DNA of 64,000 bases, taken from the NCBI GenBank assembly GCA_010094025.1, contig ML991772.1, positions 496,001 through 560,000 of the forward strand, written 5' to 3'. How positions within the stretch are numbered: position 1 is the stretch's first letter; each line of letters begins with the position of its first letter. Positions 22,881-33,429 of this stretch are shown in pieces. This DNA comes from Viridothelium virens. Its lineage: Eukaryota > Ascomycota > Dothideomycetes > Trypetheliales > Trypetheliaceae. The notes under the pieces are model-generated. The model saw only the letters and a list, made by a program, of their open reading frames with translations, was not told where the DNA came from and ran no database searches. The translations under genes and the position numbers were made by a program.

Positions 22881-24449
22881 ATGGTATTCTGCGGAAGACC
22901 TTCAAAGGCTTGCGAACGATGCAGGACCCGGAGGCTAAGAGTGAGTACAAAGTCTGACTCTTCACTTATCCCTGGATTTAAAGTCTAATTTAAAATATAG
23001 TGCGATATCAAGAGGGGCGGCTGTAGCCAATGTTTCAGGGCCAACATGCAGTGCTCAGGATACCGGGACGCACAGCATCTTCGGATTCGAAATGAGACCA
23101 AATCTGTTATGAGGAGAGTGTCAAGGAACGCATTGCCTCTCGAGCCGCAGTCTCTTCCTCTGGCAATAGATTTTCAAGCTCGCAATGTATTCTTTGCCTA
23201 TTATGTCACTGGAAATTCTGAATGCTGGAGCTTCCTTAAGCAGTATTATCATCCGACTGACTCACCAGATCACCTCACCATGGCAATTGAGGCAGTCAGC
23301 TTGGCATACCTCTGGCACCGAACCTACTCAGATGCTGCACTAATCACTGCTACGGAAAGATATGTATTGGCCTTACGAAACATGACGAAAGCTTTAGAAT
23401 TTTCTCAAGGGGCCATCCACGATACATCGTCATTGCTAGCGTCGCTTCTTCTTGATCTCTTTGAAAAGATCACTGACAGCAAACCTCGAAGCAGCAAATC
23501 ATGGACGAGTCACATTGATGGAGCTCTTGCTCTTGTTAGAGCTCGTGGCTTCGAGCAATTCCGAGACCCTTCGGAGTTCCGTGTGCTGCTCCGCTTTAGC
23601 ATGAACTACATTACGAGTTGCATGATCAGCGGCTCAGCTGTGCCAGATGAAATTATCGCGATTCGAACGTATGTTGGGAAACGTCTGAATGCTCAGGATT
23701 ACACTTGTCGGATGCTAGAGCCAATAATTCGCTACACAAGTTTACGCAACGACATCCAAAGGAACGTCTTGTCCAATGACGATCTCATCAGAATTTCCGT
23801 AGAGTTGGACACTGAGATTCAAGCGCTGGAGCTCTGTATGCCATCCTCCTGGCAATACTCGACCACAGTCTTGGAGCACAAGTCGGACAGGAAGTTTGAC
23901 CTTCATTTTGACTCTTATCCCCATCGAAACATATGCCAGGCACTGAATATCCTCCGATTTATCAGAATCCTTCTGAACGAATCCCTGGTTGAGTATTATA
24001 CGGCATCACCTATGGACGGGAAGCCCGTGGCTTTGATCAGAACAGCACAGAAAAATGTCGAGAGATTGGCGGGTGAGATATGCGCAAGTGTACCGCAATA
24101 TGTGGACTGCGATCACGCAGCCAGGCAGCGACTGCTTCCGTCTGAGAAGTCGGAGACTCACGATAAGAGACTCGACGACGTCTCGGATCATGACAACAAG
24201 AGAGCTTGTCATCTCCATACTCCCAACCATCAAGCAGACGTCTATTCGCTCATCTTTCCCCTTTATGCGGCGGGGAGGGCGAAAACACTTCCTGAGATTA
24301 GGATCTGGGCCATCGAACAATTACACTATATGGGGAGTCATTTCCATCTTCGTAATGCTGAAGAGGTCGCTCAAATCCTCGAACGAGGAGCGGAGGTCCG
24401 CCCGTGGGAAGTATATGCCTTGCTTGGTAGCTATGCATTTACCGCCTAA
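22881..24449 (+). CDS. Zn2Cys6 fungal transcription factor
   Basis: This is a Gal4-type regulator. The short first exon (22881-22940) encodes MVFCGRPSKACERCRTRRLR and the second (23001-24449) begins CDIKRGGCSQCFRANMQC, so a 60-bp intron splits the binuclear zinc cluster. Together they give the six-cysteine pattern C-x2-C-x6-C-x6-C-x2-C-x6-C. The total is 502 residues. The rest is helical and matches the fungal-specific regulator type with this start (MVFCG.PSK.C..CR), a family common next to secondary-metabolism and nutrient genes. Its targets are unknown; the neighbouring P450, acyltransferase, SDR and RTA1 genes are candidates by position only. Confidence 0.87.
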
Positions 24450-25248
24450 CGCACCTCTTCATTGCTCGATGGCCTTCGTAGCAGAAATCCTGTGCTTCCT
24501 TGCGTCATTGCTCACTAGTTTGGTAGACAACTACTTCGGACGACGGCTTGAGGACTATCATTCTGGCGGATTGATCGTCTCCAATGGCTTTAACCGTGGA
24601 ATTGTGCGATATTTGGGTTTTTCGTTTGTGTTCTACAAATTTTGTGCACTCTTACGAAAGCCCTGTGATCAGATTCTCAAGGATCTTAGGTACTAGGGGT
24701 TCTAGGGGTTCCAGACATACTCATAGTACCTGAGAAGCGGAGTTAGCTAAGGCGTATTGGAACGAGAACTCTCTAGAGCTGAGGGCTGTGATGAAGCTTG
24801 ATAATCTTGCATAGAAATTTGGTTGCTCTTTTATGATGGAATTTTACCAGTCTCAACGACGTACTCAGATGCGCATACTTAATAGCCGGGTTGTGCTTTG
24901 GTCGGGTGCAGGCCGACGCGTATTCCAGTGGTAGATGTTCGCCTCACGAGCCTGATCAGAAGTAGGTTAGGTACTAGGTAGGTACCAAGATCTCCGAGTC
25001 ATCGAGATTGAATGGATTTACTCGCAACCAACCGCTGTCTAAATGATACCTGATTATCTGTCTCGTCATTTCAAGGCTATGCTCCTATTGCTCTATTTAC
25101 ATGATTAAGAGTGCGACGGGGGAATCACAAGTATCATTACCTCTCAGTATGCAGACAAATAATGGGAGATAACCAGCTGGAGTCCAGATGCTACTTTAAT
25201 CTCCAATTAGTCGGAACTTGCTTTGCTCCGTCCCGGACCAAACAAATC
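24450..25248. other. Convergent intergenic region, regulator / P450
   Basis: The gap holds the 3' ends of two convergent genes. A stretch at about 24910-24955 weakly resembles the 5' half of a tRNA, but the box A is wrong and no T-arm follows. No ORF is supported. Confidence 0.4.
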
Positions 25249-26878
25249 TTAGCCAGTCGCCCTATGCATCCTCACCTTGACACCATTACCCGGAAAGTAG
25301 GTCAGAGTGAACCCAGGCACCAGCTTAGGATTGGGCACAGCGCTCTCGATACGATCATATTGTTGCAGCATGCGTATCACAACATAACTTGCTTCGCAGA
25401 GCGCGTATTGTTCTGCTGAGTGTGAGCAAGGACCCATACGAAGTTCCGGGGTAATCGAACTTACGTCCTAAGCAAATTCTTGGCCCTCCGCTGAATGGAA
25501 GAAAAGCCCAATCAGATTTCCGGCCCTCCCAACGCTCGGGCTTAAATTCCATCACATCCGCACCCCAGATATCGGCTCGCCGGTGCATCGCGTACGGGCT
25601 GAAGAAGACTGACTGCCCCTTACGGATAGCTACGGGCGCCGTTTCATCTGGACCCCCTCCTACCGGTAAGGTCGTGTTGCGGATCGCCACTCTGGCATTC
25701 AATGGAACTGGGGTGTAGAGTCGGAGAGTCTCGTTGATCACGTACTGCAAATATCGACATCCCTTGAGTTTAGCGAAAGTGATCCCCGATGGGTCACGGC
25801 TGTCGAATTCTTCCTGAATCACGGCTCTGAGCTTCTGGAAGACGTGTGGATAAAGAATGAATGCCTTGAACAACCAGCCCAGCAATGCTGCAGTGGTATC
25901 TCTGCCCGCAAGCAAGAGTCCCAAGCATTCATCGCGGATTTCCGTGACGTCCTGGGTCTCTTGAGATAGTGAGCTCACAAGACTGTAACCACTTTTGGTC
26001 TTGTGACTCTTGCCAGAAGAGAGCACATTCTCGACCGCTACGTCAACGAATCTTTGCACGTTCTTGATCGCTCTACGGAAACTTGGCGCGTCGCCAGCCC
26101 AATAGAAGCCCTGTAATCGAAATCGAAATACCATCCACTCCTGCGCCAGGTTAAAGGCTTCTGCGAATCCCATATGATCGCCGCCTTTATCTGCGGCCAG
26201 GGTGGTTGCGGCGTTGGAAGAGACAGGTGCCATACCAGCTGCAGCAAGTTGCGAGTTGACATTGTCATTGAAGAAAAACTCAGTAGCTCCATCTAAAGTT
26301 AATCGAAAAAAAAGCTCTTGCAAGTCGACTTCAGGGGTCCAATCGCTAGCGTCGACGGGAATCACTTTGAACAGTGCTTGTACATTATATTCCGCGCTGG
26401 CTAAGTCGTTGATATTTTCTCGAGCGAATTGAGGTCGGAGAAGGGCTCTGGAGTGCTCCCATGATGATCCATCGCTTGTGAAAATGTTGTTGCCCAATAA
26501 CGGCATGAAAGAGCCATTTCTTATCTTCCCGATCTCATAGTCCTTGAAGTTTAGGGCCATAACGGCCTGAACATTTTTCGGTTCGATCGTATTAAAGGTC
26601 ATCTTCCCGAGCAGGCCCACAGACTCCCTTGACATCACTCGCTCTTCTTGGAAGCGTTTAACAACAACATCGTCCAGTAAGTGTCCGCCTTGTCGGATGA
26701 CTTTCATCATGCTGTAGAACCGATCGATGCCCCACGGCAACTTAGTCACTTCTCGATGTGGAGGTTTGCAGCCATTTGCCGCGGCAAATTGCTGAAAGCG
26801 ACGTTCTTTCAGGTAGTCGAGAAATATGCGGATCACCCCGAGCACGACTACGACAAGCAAAATTTCCAGCCAACGCAT
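25249..26878 (-). CDS. Cytochrome P450, CYP52-clan (alkane/fatty-acid hydroxylase-like)
   Basis: This is a membrane-anchored class II P450. Exons 26878-25465 and 25412-25249 give 525 residues, joined by a 52-bp intron directly after the heme Cys loop. An N-terminal signal anchor (about residues 4-20, ILLVVVVLGVIRIFL) precedes NGCKPP, typical of the CYP52 group. The I-helix has AGRDTT, the K-helix ETLR, and the heme-binding loop is FSGGPRICLGQQYALCEAS across the splice. CYP52 enzymes hydroxylate terminal carbons of alkanes and fatty acids; related families act in secondary metabolism, so the substrate is open. The start at 26878 is the first ATG of the frame. The gene is divergent from the acyltransferase gene. 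Confidence 0.92.
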
Positions 26879-27856
26879 GGCTAAAAGAGCTTCCAAAGGG
26901 CTAGGATCTCAGTAGCCGTCCAGGATTTTCACTTTCAACAAGCGATGGCCGTGGTAGGAAATTTGTGAAGTCGACAGATGTCGCAGCTGGTCATAGACAA
27001 AGAGAGCGATGTGAAAAACGATTGATGTTGAACGGCTCGGACAGTGGAGATGGTGGACTGGGGCGTTATTCACATACCGCAGATACACAAAGCATAATCA
27101 GGAACTTATGGATGTTGGCTGCTGCAGGTCATGCCGGAGCTTCCAACTCCCAACGGTGATGTGTTCACCCGCGAGATCCGGCCTAGCATTAGGAGCTTGC
27201 CTATTGCTGGGGCCAATTTGCGCCAAGCTGAGGCGAGCAGGCTGTTGGGTGGCTTGCGCTAGACCGTGTCAACGGGCACACCCGCGCATTATCAGTGGGA
27301 TGGGGAGATCTGAGACCAGATGCTCTGGATTTTGAGTTCATACCAGATACGAGAGTGTCACGTAAGAGCTTCTTGGTGGGTTTCCCTTGATCGCCGATTT
27401 TGTGCAAGCGACCTGTCACTCCTGTCACACCTGTTCCTTAAGATATTTCGGGTTAATATTATTCCGCTCCAGCTCCCTCGCTCCCTTTTGCTCATCCTCT
27501 CTTCTCTACCTCGATCTAGTGCGTAAAGCATCTTTTCTGAAGACCCAGGCATATTCTTGCAGGAAGGCTCAGGCCTTCAAGCAAAGACATTCCAGCTTAA
27601 AATTGAACTGGCATTCATAGACTGCCGTAAATATGTACTCGTTGTGCACAGTCATCGACTAAATGTGGCAAAGCAACCGAAGCTGCTGACTGGTGAATTA
27701 GCTTCCCAGACCCGTGCCGCTTACTACTAGCTTTACTCAACTTCATATTTATGTGATGCTGGATGCTTACAGTCACAGCTTGCAAGCGGCTCTGCTTTCC
27801 TCGTCCCTTTTCGTTCTCTGAATATCTCTGTTCTGAGCTCAATCCATTCACACAGA
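26879..27856. promoter_or_regulatory. Divergent promoter region P450 / acyltransferase
   Basis: The 978 bases between two divergent start codons should carry both promoters, which would allow co-regulation. Short ORFs on both strands look non-coding. No defined binding site is claimed. Confidence 0.5.
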
Positions 27857-29362
27857 ATGTCAGAATGCTTCCGTGTTCCGGGGCCACCCTTCGACCTCCG
27901 GTTGTCTCGTTGGGATATGCGAATGATGCCTGTATACTCTCAAAGATGCTTGTGTTTTCCTTTGCCAGGGGCCGGCCGAGAGAACGTCAAGAAAATAACC
28001 GACTTACTTTATAAAGCGTTAGAAGCGACTGTCGAAGAGCTTCCATTTCTTGCCGGATACGTGAAACCACTCTCTAAGGAACAATCATGGCTTCGAAACC
28101 TTTATCCGGGTGGTGCCGCCTACCTCGAAGTTCACGACCTCACCCGCGAGATCGATTATCTCAATCTACGCCAAGGTAGGTTCGCAAGCTCACTTCTAGA
28201 TTCTGAGAAACTTTGCCCCTTTCCAAAGTCTGCATATGTTCAGGAAGACCCTATCGACGTTTGCCGTCTTCGCGCAAACTTCGTTGCTGGTGGCCTGATC
28301 CTTGTTCTCTCAATTATCCATACCGCCTGTGATGGGCGAGGGATCACAGACGTTTTGACCGTCTTCGCGGATAAGCTTCGTCAGATCGACTCGGGCGAGC
28401 TCACTTATGATGCTTCCACAAAACCTGGAGAGAATACGCACACTGGGCAGACATACTCATTTGACCGCTCGGCACTATTATCTGGCAACGGCATACCTGG
28501 CTCTATAGAGAACCACCTGGGCTGGACGGCAACCCCAAGAGCATCGCACGCTAGCACCAAGTTCGTAAGCGCGACGAATGTCTGTGCAAACTTTCTTATT
28601 AATCGAGATACTATGCAAGCCTTGAAGTTCGCTGCATTTCCGCCTAAAGCCCGACCTCTCAATAGTCGCCGAGCACCAGACGGGTATTCAGCACATTCAC
28701 AGCTTTTCGACCACATAGTAGGTATCTCCACACACGACGCGGTCACAGCCCTACTATGGCGCAGTATCATGCGTGCCCGGCAGGGAGCCGGAATTCTCGC
28801 CAGAGACGCAATAGTGCACTTCAGTACAGCGGTTGATTGCCGCACCCGCCTGGGCTTACCCAAGCCGTACTACGGCAACACAATCTATGGAGTCCGTACC
28901 GCACTTAGCCTCGATATGCTTGTGCCCGTTCATGAAGAGGACACTGAAAACGAGTACAAAGCGCTCGGAAGCCTACACGACGCGGCAACGGCCATCCGCA
29001 CAGCCATCACAGACGCCACTGGCCCACGGTTTCGTGATCTGCTTGGCTTCGTGGAGCGTACTGATACGACTATGTTGACACGGCTAGCCGGCGTTGACGA
29101 CCTTAGTGTCGGGAGCGTCTTCGTAATCAGCTACTTCGGGTTTGAGATGCACACGCTCGACTTCGGTCGGACATTGGGAGGGGATAACGGACACATCGAG
29201 GCCTTCCGCTTGCCATCGCGGGGAATTGCGGCTGGTGTGCCCATTGTGTTACCGCGGTTGCCGGATGGCAGCTGTGAGCTAGTCATCAATGAGCGTGAGG
29301 ATGTCATGGCGCTTCTGCTTGCAGATCCGATTTTCATGAGATTCGCATCTCAGCAGAAGTGA
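27857..29362 (+). CDS. BAHD-like acyltransferase (trichothecene-3-O-acetyltransferase-like)
   Basis: This single-exon gene encodes 501 residues. It belongs to the BAHD/transferase superfamily that moves acyl groups from CoA to alcohols or amines. The catalytic HxxxD motif is present as HTACDG near residue 155. The N-terminal part has ELPFLAGYVKP, typical of fungal members. The second family motif, DFGWG, is degenerate here (DFGRTLGG), which is common in fungal relatives. The substrate cannot be read from sequence. Its divergent pairing with a P450 suggests hydroxylation followed by acylation of a shared metabolite; that is inference. Confidence 0.83.
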   Translation: MSECFRVPGPPFDLRLSRWDMRMMPVYSQRCLCFPLPGAGRENVKKITDLLYKALEATVEELPFLAGYVKPLSKEQSWLRNLYPGGAAYLEVHDLTREIDYLNLRQGRFASSLLDSEKLCPFPKSAYVQEDPIDVCRLRANFVAGGLILVLSIIHTACDGRGITDVLTVFADKLRQIDSGELTYDASTKPGENTHTGQTYSFDRSALLSGNGIPGSIENHLGWTATPRASHASTKFVSATNVCANFLINRDTMQALKFAAFPPKARPLNSRRAPDGYSAHSQLFDHIVGISTHDAVTALLWRSIMRARQGAGILARDAIVHFSTAVDCRTRLGLPKPYYGNTIYGVRTALSLDMLVPVHEEDTENEYKALGSLHDAATAIRTAITDATGPRFRDLLGFVERTDTTMLTRLAGVDDLSVGSVFVISYFGFEMHTLDFGRTLGGDNGHIEAFRLPSRGIAAGVPIVLPRLPDGSCELVINEREDVMALLLADPIFMRFASQQK

Positions 29363-30454
29363 AGGGTTGTATTGAAAATGATGCATGGCTCGAAACAAAT
29401 ATCATCATGGCATTACAAGAATAGCTAAACGCATATGCCTTTGGTCATGACTTGGACCTCGCTTCAGATTTGACTCTTGCTTGGAATGAGCCTTGGTAAT
29501 AATACTCCGCCCCTGGCTTACGCTAGCAGACACACACGTCCGGATCTTAAGGTCAAGTGGTAGCACAGTATCTCATAATAACAGTGTAATTGAAATGTCG
29601 GAGAAAAGTCTTCTCTACTGAATTTTCGCATCAGATCTTCTCAGTGGCACTAAATCATGTCTACCTGTGACTCCACTTACGGGACCATTAGATGGTCATG
29701 ACTCGCTATAATTATTGTCCCTTAATGCTTTGCGAGAAACGAAGCAGCCACGCAGTGCTTGCTTAGCCTCTTCCGTCCTAATTTTGACCGACTTGAGACG
29801 ACTGTCAACATCTCCGATGCTAGGCTTGCGTATCGTAGACAAAGCACTCTGGACTAGTATATACTAACAACTTCTCTTGAACCAAGCAGACCGATTTGGG
29901 CAATGGCATTCTATTGGCCACAGCATGAGCTTATTAATGTAGACTAGAAATTTCGAAGCGCCAAATTTGTCGACTTGACGATGGAAGTGGGGGCAATTGT
30001 ACGCAGAATAAATTAGTCTTCATCCTTACCAGAGTTAGGAGGCCCCGCTTCGTTCGACCTTGCGAGCCAGCCAATCACTAATAGACTTAGGGACGGGCAA
30101 TACGAGAAGCCTAGGTGGATAGTGCTCCCGAGTTGTGCCCAGTAAGCATCACGCTTCCTTGGAATGGACGTGGGGTCAGCCAATGTAGGATAAAGGTCCA
30201 AATACCTCGTTATCATGGCTGTCACCCTACTGCTCGGGATCACTCTAGCATCCAGAAATGAGTTCAGCGTTGATGCAGAGAAACATAAAGGGCCTAGAAA
30301 TTGGTGCAGTTGCGCTCTATTAGAATCTTATCTACGCGGATATCATAGCTGAATCGAAAATGCCTCCCATCGCTACTAAAATAGCAGTGCCCGTAAGCAA
30401 CAGTCAGTGAATAAATGACATTCATATCGCCGTCCACATTGCCGTCATCAGTGT
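29363..30454. other. Convergent intergenic region, acyltransferase / RTA1
   Basis: No gene is supported in this 1.1-kb gap. A 76-codon minus-strand ORF at 30013-30243 has no recognisable feature and was not called. Confidence 0.4.
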
Positions 30455-31539
30455 TTAAGCACGTGCGTCACCCAACATCACTCCTGGGTCGAGACTCGAA
30501 TCGCTTGGCCTCTTCGTCTCCAGATCCCTCTCAGGATTGTGACGGCTAGGATCCACAAACCAAGCGGGATGCACGATATTGAACGCGAGGAGCGACAGCG
30601 CCATCAACATGCCATCCAAAAGACAGAAGTAGATCTCGTGCGTGATGAGGTACCCCTTCCAGCCCTGGCCCAACTCAACCGCACGGTAGAAGTTACGCAC
30701 CACGATGCACGTCGCGGAGAAGCAGGTCACGGCGACGAGAAGCCTGAGTCGCGCGCCGTCGAGCTTGTCGCCCGACATACTGGGCGTGCGCAGGTGGGCG
30801 CGCGCGCGGAAGACGGTCCAGAGCCAGAGGAAGCAGAAGACGGACATGGAGACGAGCTGGATGATGATACCGGCTATCATGATGTGAGTGCCCGGGGCGG
30901 TGCTCTTATTGTCGGAATTCGCGGAGGAGGCAAGGCCGCCGCCGACGCCTTGGATGATGATGGAGAGGAGGTCGAAGGAGATGAAGATGATGAGGTAGAG
31001 CCTGGGTCCGATGGGGGAGTAGTGCGTGTAGCCTTGCTGGCGCCAGTGTTGTAGGAGCTGGGAGAGAATGTAGTAGATGCCTGCGGATGTGAAGCAGGGG
31101 GCTGCACGAATGTCAGTACGAACTGAAGGCAGATAGTAGCGGTGGGGGGTTGCCTACAGATGATCAAGATGGAGATCTGTAAGGAAAAGATGGAGTCGTT
31201 GTAGACACACTTATGCGCGGCTGCACGAGCCGCCCAGCCCACACATTCTCCTATAAGGATAGTCAGCAGGTGTTGCAGGCTGCAATTAGAGATTCACTGA
31301 CCGATAGCACCTATGGCGAAGGTGGAATACCACCACTTCCTCTTGATCGTGGTTTGACCGATATGTGCGATTGTGATTAGGCCAAAGATGACGGCAAAGA
31401 CAATGCCGACGGCGAGATTCGGGATATATCCGTACCCAGGATCGAGCAGAGGATCGTAGGCCAGACATCCTTTGCCTTGCTCTGTATTAGACAACTCATG
31501 GGCAGGCAGGGTCCTGGCAAGGAGATACGAAAGAGACAT
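30455..31539 (-). CDS. RTA1-family seven-helix membrane protein (lipid-translocating exporter-like)
   Basis: The RTA1 family are fungal plasma-membrane proteins linked to resistance to 7-aminocholesterol and other toxic lipids, and to stress. Exons 31539-31302, 31250-31158 and 31101-30455 give 325 residues, with 51- and 56-bp introns that keep frame. About seven hydrophobic segments are visible, such as AVGIVFAVIFGLITIAH, LYLIIFISFDLLSIIIQ, IMIAGIIIQLVSMSVF and MLMALSLLAFNIVHP. Family motifs include the GECVGWAAR-like second helix, FDLLSIIIQGVGG and RNFYRAVELGQGW. The tail is hydrophilic. The start at 31539 has a favourable A at -3; the frame extends upstream only through a non-ATG codon. Near the P450, acyltransferase and SDR genes, it may act in export or self-resistance. 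Confidence 0.88.
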
Positions 31540-33429
31540 GATAGCAGATACCAAGTCAGGTATTGAGCAAAAGGAATTTTGGGATTAGGCAACGGGCGCT
31601 TGCTTTTGATCGCAAGAGGCACGGAACAGTGTAAACCTTTGCGGTTTTCTCGTTGTCTGACAAGCGATAGAGCAAGGAAAGGATAAGTCTGGGGAAGGAT
31701 GAGATGAAATATATAGACAAACCTGGACGAACTCAGCCATGACGAGTTGTATCAGCATCGGCCGTACGGTATGCAACAGATACTGAATCTAAGGAGTTGA
31801 TCGAATGATCGCTGGGCTCGCTGGCTGTTAGAAACGCGATCAGGCGAATTACCATGTTCCGTGCCGCTCTCGTATCGCAAGTTGAGCCCCCGAAACGGAA
31901 TAGCTCGCTAAGCCGCACTGCGGTAATGATGCTGCATGGCCGCTGTAGCCCTAAAACGAATTTATCGTGCTTGCGAACGTACGGCCGAGTGGGCTACGGA
32001 ACCCGTCATTGTGCTTTCAGCTGTGAAAAGGACGCGATTCAGGAAAAAGCATCATATTGGCAGCCTCAGGCTCGGAGCAGTCGCAGCACCAAAGATACTG
32101 CAAATTTCGTTACCGAGTAAACAATCCCGCCGGTAATGTAACAATTATAACAAGGTGCATAAGGAGACAATCATCAGGTACGGAGCCTGAGACTCGATAT
32201 CTCCTTCGGAGCTTGGTGTGGTTTCCCGGCTTGATCTTTGACTGCTCCATACTTAGCGACGGAGAAGCTGTTGGAGGATTCGCCGCTCTATTGTTCTGGT
32301 TCCCGAGTAAACTGTGTACTGCAAGTGCGACACTAGGTTATTTACGCGGTCCACAAAATGAGAAAGAGCAACAAGGGCCACCCCAATAATGTCAGCAGCG
32401 AAAAGCGCAACCGTTGGCACACCATCCTCAATGATGCCTCTAGTTCCTCAGCCACTGATAGCCACGTTTCATGTCTGCCCATGGTTTCTTTTCTTACATT
32501 GTGTGAGGTCTTCCTATATTATTACTTGAACTGCCCTTTAAAAAAGACATTATTGTCTGCTCTCCTAATTGGTGCAAAAGAATCCAGAGAAGATCTTAAT
32601 TCCTTACTACAGTAGTCACTCACCGTATTCTTGGATACAAACGGAAACTTATCTCGATGCATATTATCTGACTGTTAGCTGCTTGCAGTCTGCCGTTCTC
32701 CGCGTAGTGGACACGCAAGCCTTTCGGGCGCTCATCCTCAAGATTTTATGCTTATTGTGTAGCGCGGAAAAACAGGTGGTTCTCAACAGTTCAATGACGG
32801 TGAATGTAAAAACAACAAGATTGATTTCTACTATGTGATCAGACGTCTACCGCTTCGTCCGCACAGGTGCAGGCTGCTTCTCGCAGATTGATGTGTAAAG
32901 GAGGCTAGCGTCTACCTAACCGAGCCTTGAGGCAGAGAAGTGATGACGTCCTCTGGCTGAATTGATGGTAGGGCTGCACTGAGCAAGGACAGCTTCGAAT
33001 TTGATCTCATCCTTAATCTACAAGGCTTTATATCACTATTATTAGTTTCTGTTGCACCCAATTTGCCCTCTCAAGACGAGTCTTAATGTTTCTCACAACA
33101 AGGTGACAAGGTTCTTCGCACTGTTGATGCACTGACCAGTGCCGGCCGCGCTATTAGCAATCATATCACCGCGCTAAAGACTAATCAACACGCCCTAGGG
33201 TTGACATACACAGGCGAAGATGACCACGTCTTCCTCAAGACGAACATGAACAAGATCGCAGCCAGAGCTCTGTATGCTCTGGACTGTCAGCACAAATGTA
33301 ATCAAAGTCAATTGATGCCTCAAGCTTAATATACAAGTAGGTGGGTTCATTCTGACTTCGCAATCTCCGCGCATCTGGTCGAATAGCCGCCGGTTGCAGG
33401 CCTGAGAACCCTCGAAAATTACAGCAGTC
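31540..33429. other. Long intergenic region
   Basis: This 1.9-kb gap separates divergent genes (RTA1 on the minus strand and the flavoprotein on the plus strand). It should include both promoters. It is AT-richer than neighbouring genes and contains only short ORFs under 110 codons without recognisable features. Confidence 0.45.

Noticed and set aside
24055-24696. 213-codon plus-strand ORF overlapping the 3' end of the Zn2Cys6 gene
   Set aside because: It is mostly a shadow frame of the regulator and then runs into AT-rich intergenic sequence with no recognisable domain.
24910-24955. tRNA-Gly-like 5' half (AGTGGTAGA and CGCCTCACGAG)
   Set aside because: The box A consensus fails at a fixed position, and no T-arm or acceptor partner follows within 100 bases.
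30013-30243. 76-codon minus-strand ORF downstream of the RTA1 gene
   Set aside because: There are no recognisable motifs, and the RTA1 reading already ends with a complete C-terminus.
31540-31554. Five-codon N-terminal extension of the RTA1 protein
   Set aside because: The apparent upstream start codon is TTG; the ATG at 31539 has a better context.
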